In this document: one piece after another, positions 40,101 to 46,100 of the stretch
Position numbering within the stretch: the first letter of the stretch is position 1
Layout: each line of letters begins with the position of its first letter
Source: RGIG1681 sp045648025
GTDB lineage: Bacteria; Bacillota; Clostridia; Christensenellales; UBA1242
NCBI GenBank assembly: GCA_045648025.1
Contig: JAZRNH010000049.1
Location: 1-59,410, forward strand
Direction: 5' to 3'
Length of the DNA stretch: 59,410 nt
The notes under the pieces: model-generated
What the model was told of the DNA's origin: nothing
Databases searched by the model: none
What the model saw: the letters and a program-made list of their open reading frames with translations, nothing else
Translations under genes and position numbers: made by a program

Positions 40101-43100
40101 TAAGATATCGTTTTCAGCAAGAGTTGTAAATGTTTGCAAATATTTATATTTCCTAGTAATGAAACCAGTATAGATTTCTCTATTGTTTTCATCTAAGATT
40201 TGGTTAAGAACATATTTTTGATAAATTTCACCATTAAAGTGATCATATGTCAAACTTCCAGCAGTGATGCCAAGTTCAGCAGAAATTGTGTTCTTAAATC
40301 CAAGATAAGCAACTTCTTCAATTGATTCATATGGATATGTTGTAGCATCACTTTCCTTATATGTTGGGAACATATAATAAACTTGATAAGCTCTAGGAAC
40401 ATAACAAGCATAAGCATAAACATCTGTGTTAACCGCCCAGTTTGAAATAACCATTGTTGGAGTATTTCCAGGGTGACCATATGGATAATCCAAAGTTACA
40501 AGAGTTCCGTTTTTAAGGTAATCATAACTTGTAAGATTTACACAGTTTGCTTGTTTTTCCCAATCTTCTTGATCTTCAGCAGATTGATCAGCAAGTGTGA
40601 TGTTTGTTTGAGGTGAAGTGAAGATCCACCAACCCATAAACACATAACCATAAGGTGTTGTTCTTTGTTCTGGCCAGTCAGCAGTTTGTTGTTTGTTTGA
40701 AAGTGCAACAAGTTCATAAGTTGAGTTAAATGTTGCAGATGAAACTGCTTGATGAGTGAAGTATTTTGTTTGAAGAGCATGATAACCAGTTATGTTTTCA
40801 TTTGCATCTTTATCAACTGTTGAATCAAATGTTGTGTAATAATGAATTTTATAATCATTTTGTTTGTAATAACCATACAAATAGAATGATGCATTTCTAA
40901 AATCTTCAAAAACAGTATCTTCAAACATAGTTGCAGAACCAACTGTTGCAGAAGAAGCAAGTTTAGAAGTTGTGTAATACCAACCTACAAGTGAATGTCC
41001 TTTAACAGTGTTATCATAAGAAGTTCCAAATGTTTGACCAGGTTGAATAGTCAAAGCAGTTTGTTCTTTGTATGTGCTAACCTTGTTAAGGTTTGTTGCC
41101 AAATAACTTTCAGATGAGTTTGGAGTTACAAGTGTGTAAGTATAAGTTTTAAGTTCATATACAGCATAGATATAAATATCATGAGTATATGACCAAGATG
41201 TAGTGATTTTAGCACCTTTATCTTTGTTTTTTGTAAGATTTGTTGCTGATGAATATTGTGTTTCAGACAAGTGCCAACCAACAAAGTTTGTTCCTGCAGG
41301 AATCATATCTGCATCACAATCAGCTTTGATTGTATATTCACCGCCATAAACAGCAATATTTTCATATTTAACACCACCGAAGTCTGTCAATTCCCCTGCA
41401 CTAACAACATTTTCATAGTTTGCACTCTTGTTAATATCAGAATATTTTCCAGAACTAGCATAGAAGTATCTTACATTATATCTCTTAGCTTCCCAAACAG
41501 CAGTAAATGTAACTGTGCCGTTCTTAACAGAAGTTAAGTTTCTAAATTTTGTTGCAAATGAAGCAGAAACAGAATCAACACCAGATTTTACCCCATCAAT
41601 AAAGTTGGTTGTAGCTGTCATACCAGTAATTGTCCAACCTTTAAAGGTGTAACCAGTTCTTGTTGCATTTGAAACAGTAATTTCTGTGTCATAATTTGCT
41701 GTTGTTGGTTTTGATGAAACAGTACCACCACCAGCATAAGAAATTGAATAAGAGTTAACTGACCAAGTTGCATCAAACACAACTCTACCAGATGTTGCTC
41801 TTAAGTTTTTAAATTTGGTTGCAGTTGAACCAGAAAGAGATGTATCAGTTTTGTTTGAACCACCAATCACATGGGTTGTTGAGTCCATACCTGAAATATT
41901 CCAACCAGCAAATGAATAACCAGTTCTAGTTGGACTTGAAAGTTCAAATTCAACACCATAATTAACAGATGATGATAAAACTGAAACTTTTCCGTTATCA
42001 TCAACAGATGTTACATAAGTGTAAGAATAACTGTTAATTGCCCAAACAGCAGTAAATGTAACTGTATTGCCATTAACAGATGTTAAGTTTCTAAATTCTG
42101 TATCTTTAATACCAGGAACAACTGTTAATGTTGAATTTAAAGTTCCAAGTTGGTGTGATGTTGAATCCATACCTGAAACTGTCCAACCAGCAAATGTGTA
42201 ACCAGTTTTTGTTGGATTAGCAACAGTAAATTTAGAATCATAAGTTGCAGATGTTGGGGTTTGTGAATGAGAACCGCCATCAAGTGCATAAGCAATAGTA
42301 TAAGTATTTGCTGTATAAGATGATTGAATATCAATAACAGCATTTGCTTGAGTTGTTAAGTTTTTGAAGTAAGGACCAGCATAAACGGTTGTTGTGCTGG
42401 TGATGTTAGTTGCAGAACCAGACTCAGAAGTCTTATATTGTCCATAACCTTCACTTCTATTATAGTTAACATACCAACCATTAAACTTGTAGCCGGTTTT
42501 GTCTGTAACTGTTGAAATGTTAACCCACTCATCATAAACAACATTATGAGTAGCAGCAAGTGTGTTGAAGTTATAAACTCTAATTGTATATGGAATAGGA
42601 TTATATCTTGCAGTTAATGTGATATTACCATAAGCATCACAAGGAATCTTCATAACAAAGTAATCAGAAATATAAGCATTACTTGAAGAACTTGTATAGT
42701 TTGAAGTTCCTGTTGTGATTTCCCACATATATTGTTTGTAACCAACTTTTGTTGCATTAGTTGCAAGATCAAAAGTTTGTTCATTTGTTTCATGAACTGT
42801 ATAGTTGAAACCAGAAATAGTGTTTCCACCATCAGTACTATAAGTTACAGTATAAGTTTTGCCTGTCCAGTTAACTCTAACAGTAATATCACCATATGCA
42901 CTTCCAGGAATAGTAAGTGTTTTTGAACTTACAGAAGAATCTGCATAACTTGTATTTGTGGTAATTGTATAACTTGACCAGTCATAACCATTTCTGGTTG
43001 GACTAGCAAGTGTTTTTGTTTGTTGAGTTTCTTGAACTGTATAAGAACTTTCAGAAATTGCAGGTCCTTGGTTTGCATTATACTTAATTTTATAAGTATT

Positions 43101-46100
43101 ACCTGTCCAAGATGCATCAAGATAAATATTTCCGTATGCACCAGCTGGAATATTAAGTGTTGTTTTGCTTGAAATTGATGAAGCAGTTCCACTTGTGTTA
43201 TAACCAGATCTAATTCCCCAAGTTGAGAATGTATAACCACCTCTTGTTGGAGAGTAAATTGTTTTAGTTTGAGCATTTGGATTATATTTATATGTATATT
43301 GTTTTACATCAGTGCTGCCAGGTGCCTTTTCATTACAGTAAATATTGTATGATGTATAATCTCTTGTTGCAGCAATTGTAAGTGTTGTGTTACCACCACC
43401 ACCTACAATAAATTTTCTTTGATAAATGCTTCCATTACCATAACCAGAAGCAACAAATCCAGCTATACCACCACTAAAGTCACCTGTGCTGCTTTCAGAG
43501 AAGTTTCCAATTGTATATGTATATTGATATGTGTTTGTATTTTCATAAGCATGAGCCCAAACAGTTGAGCCATATGCAAAACTTCCAGATGTCACACCAG
43601 ATGTTTGGTTTGATGAAGAAGACAAATATGCAGATGAAATATAATTTCCAGCCGTGATTGAAATTGTAAAATAGAATTGACCAGAACTCATAGCCGCAGC
43701 GGAGTTGGATACATTTCCATTGTTATCGTATGCATATACATGCACAGTGTAAGGACCCCATTCATTGTTATGATCAGATCTCTTAACATGGAATCTATAA
43801 TTATAAGATGTATTATTAACTGTATAAGAACCAGAAGTTCCTGAACAAGCAGAAGCATCTCCCCAACTCTTATTAAGGTCATCTTGACCGTTTGAATCTG
43901 TCCATGTTGGAAATTGAACTCTGTTAACACCAGCACTATTATCAGTTACATAAGCATAGCAATAAAAACCTGTTGTTCCATCTTGTGTATAAGTTGTTCT
44001 ATGAATCACAGGACCTGTGTTATCATACCAATAAGCATAAATTGTGTCGTCATCTGTAAAATATACTGAACTTGTTTCAATTCCACCAGAAGCATTTACA
44101 ACACATCTTCCACCACCGCCGGTTGAGGTATAATAACCTTGGAAAGAATAACCAGTTCTAGATGGAACAGAAATTGAAGAAACTGAGTAACCTGTTGCAT
44201 ATGTTACAGTAAATGAACTTGTTCCACCAGAACCACTTTGCTTATTACATGAAATTGTGTATGTTTTGCAAGTAACATCCATATAATTTGCTTCTTCACC
44301 ATCAAGGTCACCACATGAATAATAATTTGTAACATCTTTAAATGCAAAGTTGAAATATAAGTCTGCACTACCACGATAATAGTCATATGAATCAACTTTC
44401 ATTGACTTATATGAGCCATCACTATACAAATATGGCTTGTAATTAAGACCAGTATCATCAAGTTCACAAGCAACTGACATACTCCACGAACTAGCATTTA
44501 AAGTTACTGAATATGAGATACCAGCATCTTCAGTTCCATCAGCAACACAAGAAATTGCACCACCAGTTGGAAGGAAACCATATGTTGCATGAACTAATGC
44601 CTGTGTATGTCCACCTGAACCAGATGTATGTGATAAACTAACATAACCTGAATAATAACCATTATAATAATAGTCTTCATAAGTTCCTAAACTTGTATCA
44701 CCATAAGTAGAAACTGTATTTTTTGATAATTGAAGTGGTTTAGATGCTCCGGTTGATTCACCACCTGAACCACCATCTGATGATTCACCACCTGAACCTC
44801 CATCTGATGATTCACCACCTGAACCTCCAGATCTATTAAGAATACCTTTTTGATAATAATATTCAATAGAATCATCTTTCAAAGTAATTTTTACCAGTGT
44901 TTCGGTATTCATTGAAATTATTTCATAATTTTTAATTTCATCAAATAATACTGAACCATCATAAGTGAAAATTGTTTTAATTTCATCTTTCTCACGAACA
45001 TATAAACCATAACCAACAAATAAAAGTGAATTATTAGTTGCACCTTTATTAATGTCATCAATTTCTGTTGGATTTGTATTACCAGAAAGAAGATTTTTTG
45101 AATTAATTGTAACGATATTATCTTCAGCATCTCTTGCAAAGAAAATTCCATCTGGATATTCAACAACTTGTCTATAAGTTGTATTTAAAACAAATTCACC
45201 TTTCATATTCATGAATGAATATTGTTCGAAATCTTTTACATCTGTATTTTTAACAACAAATATATCTGAATAGAAATATTTACTAATGATTTTATATTCA
45301 ACATCATTAATGTTTAAAATATCAACAACTTTTCTATCAATAGCACCATCATTCATTAAATAAATAGAATTTGTTGTTAAAAATGAATCTACATTTGAGT
45401 ATAAAATAACATCATTTTTAGAGGAAGAGTCATAAGAAATAACTTCGCTTAAATTTGAAGAGTTATAATATGCAATCTTACCAGCTGATTTTAAAATAAA
45501 ATCTTGTGTAGATTGATAATATAAAACAAAGAAGTTATCAATATGCGAAACAAGTGTTGCTTTCATAAATCCATTTGGGAGATTAAAATCAACAAAACTA
45601 TCTGTTTCAAAATTATAAAATTTATATGTATAAACAAAATATTGACTAGCATCAACTTTTACTGACATAGGATTATTGATTGCTTCATCAATTGAATCAT
45701 AAAGAGTTGATATTTCAACAAACACACCATTCTTCAAAACATGAACTGAATATTTGTTTAAAAGTTCATTTGATAAAGTAAACTTTTCCAATTTGTTAGC
45801 AACACTATTGAAACAAACATAAGTAATATTATCTAAATCAGAAACAAAGTAATAATTACTTTTGAAATCACAATCATATTCTTCAATATCAACAGATTCA
45901 ACTTTTACCAAATCATTATCATTAACATACGAATTTGTGTAAGTATATGTATAAATATCATATACAAAAGTTGAACTTAATTCCTTACCGAAGAAAAATA
46001 CATAATATGATTCTTTAAGTTCTAAGTCAAAATCAGTATATTCGTCATTAATAAGTATTGAAGTGTCTGGTAAATATTTTACATCAAAACCATTAACAAC

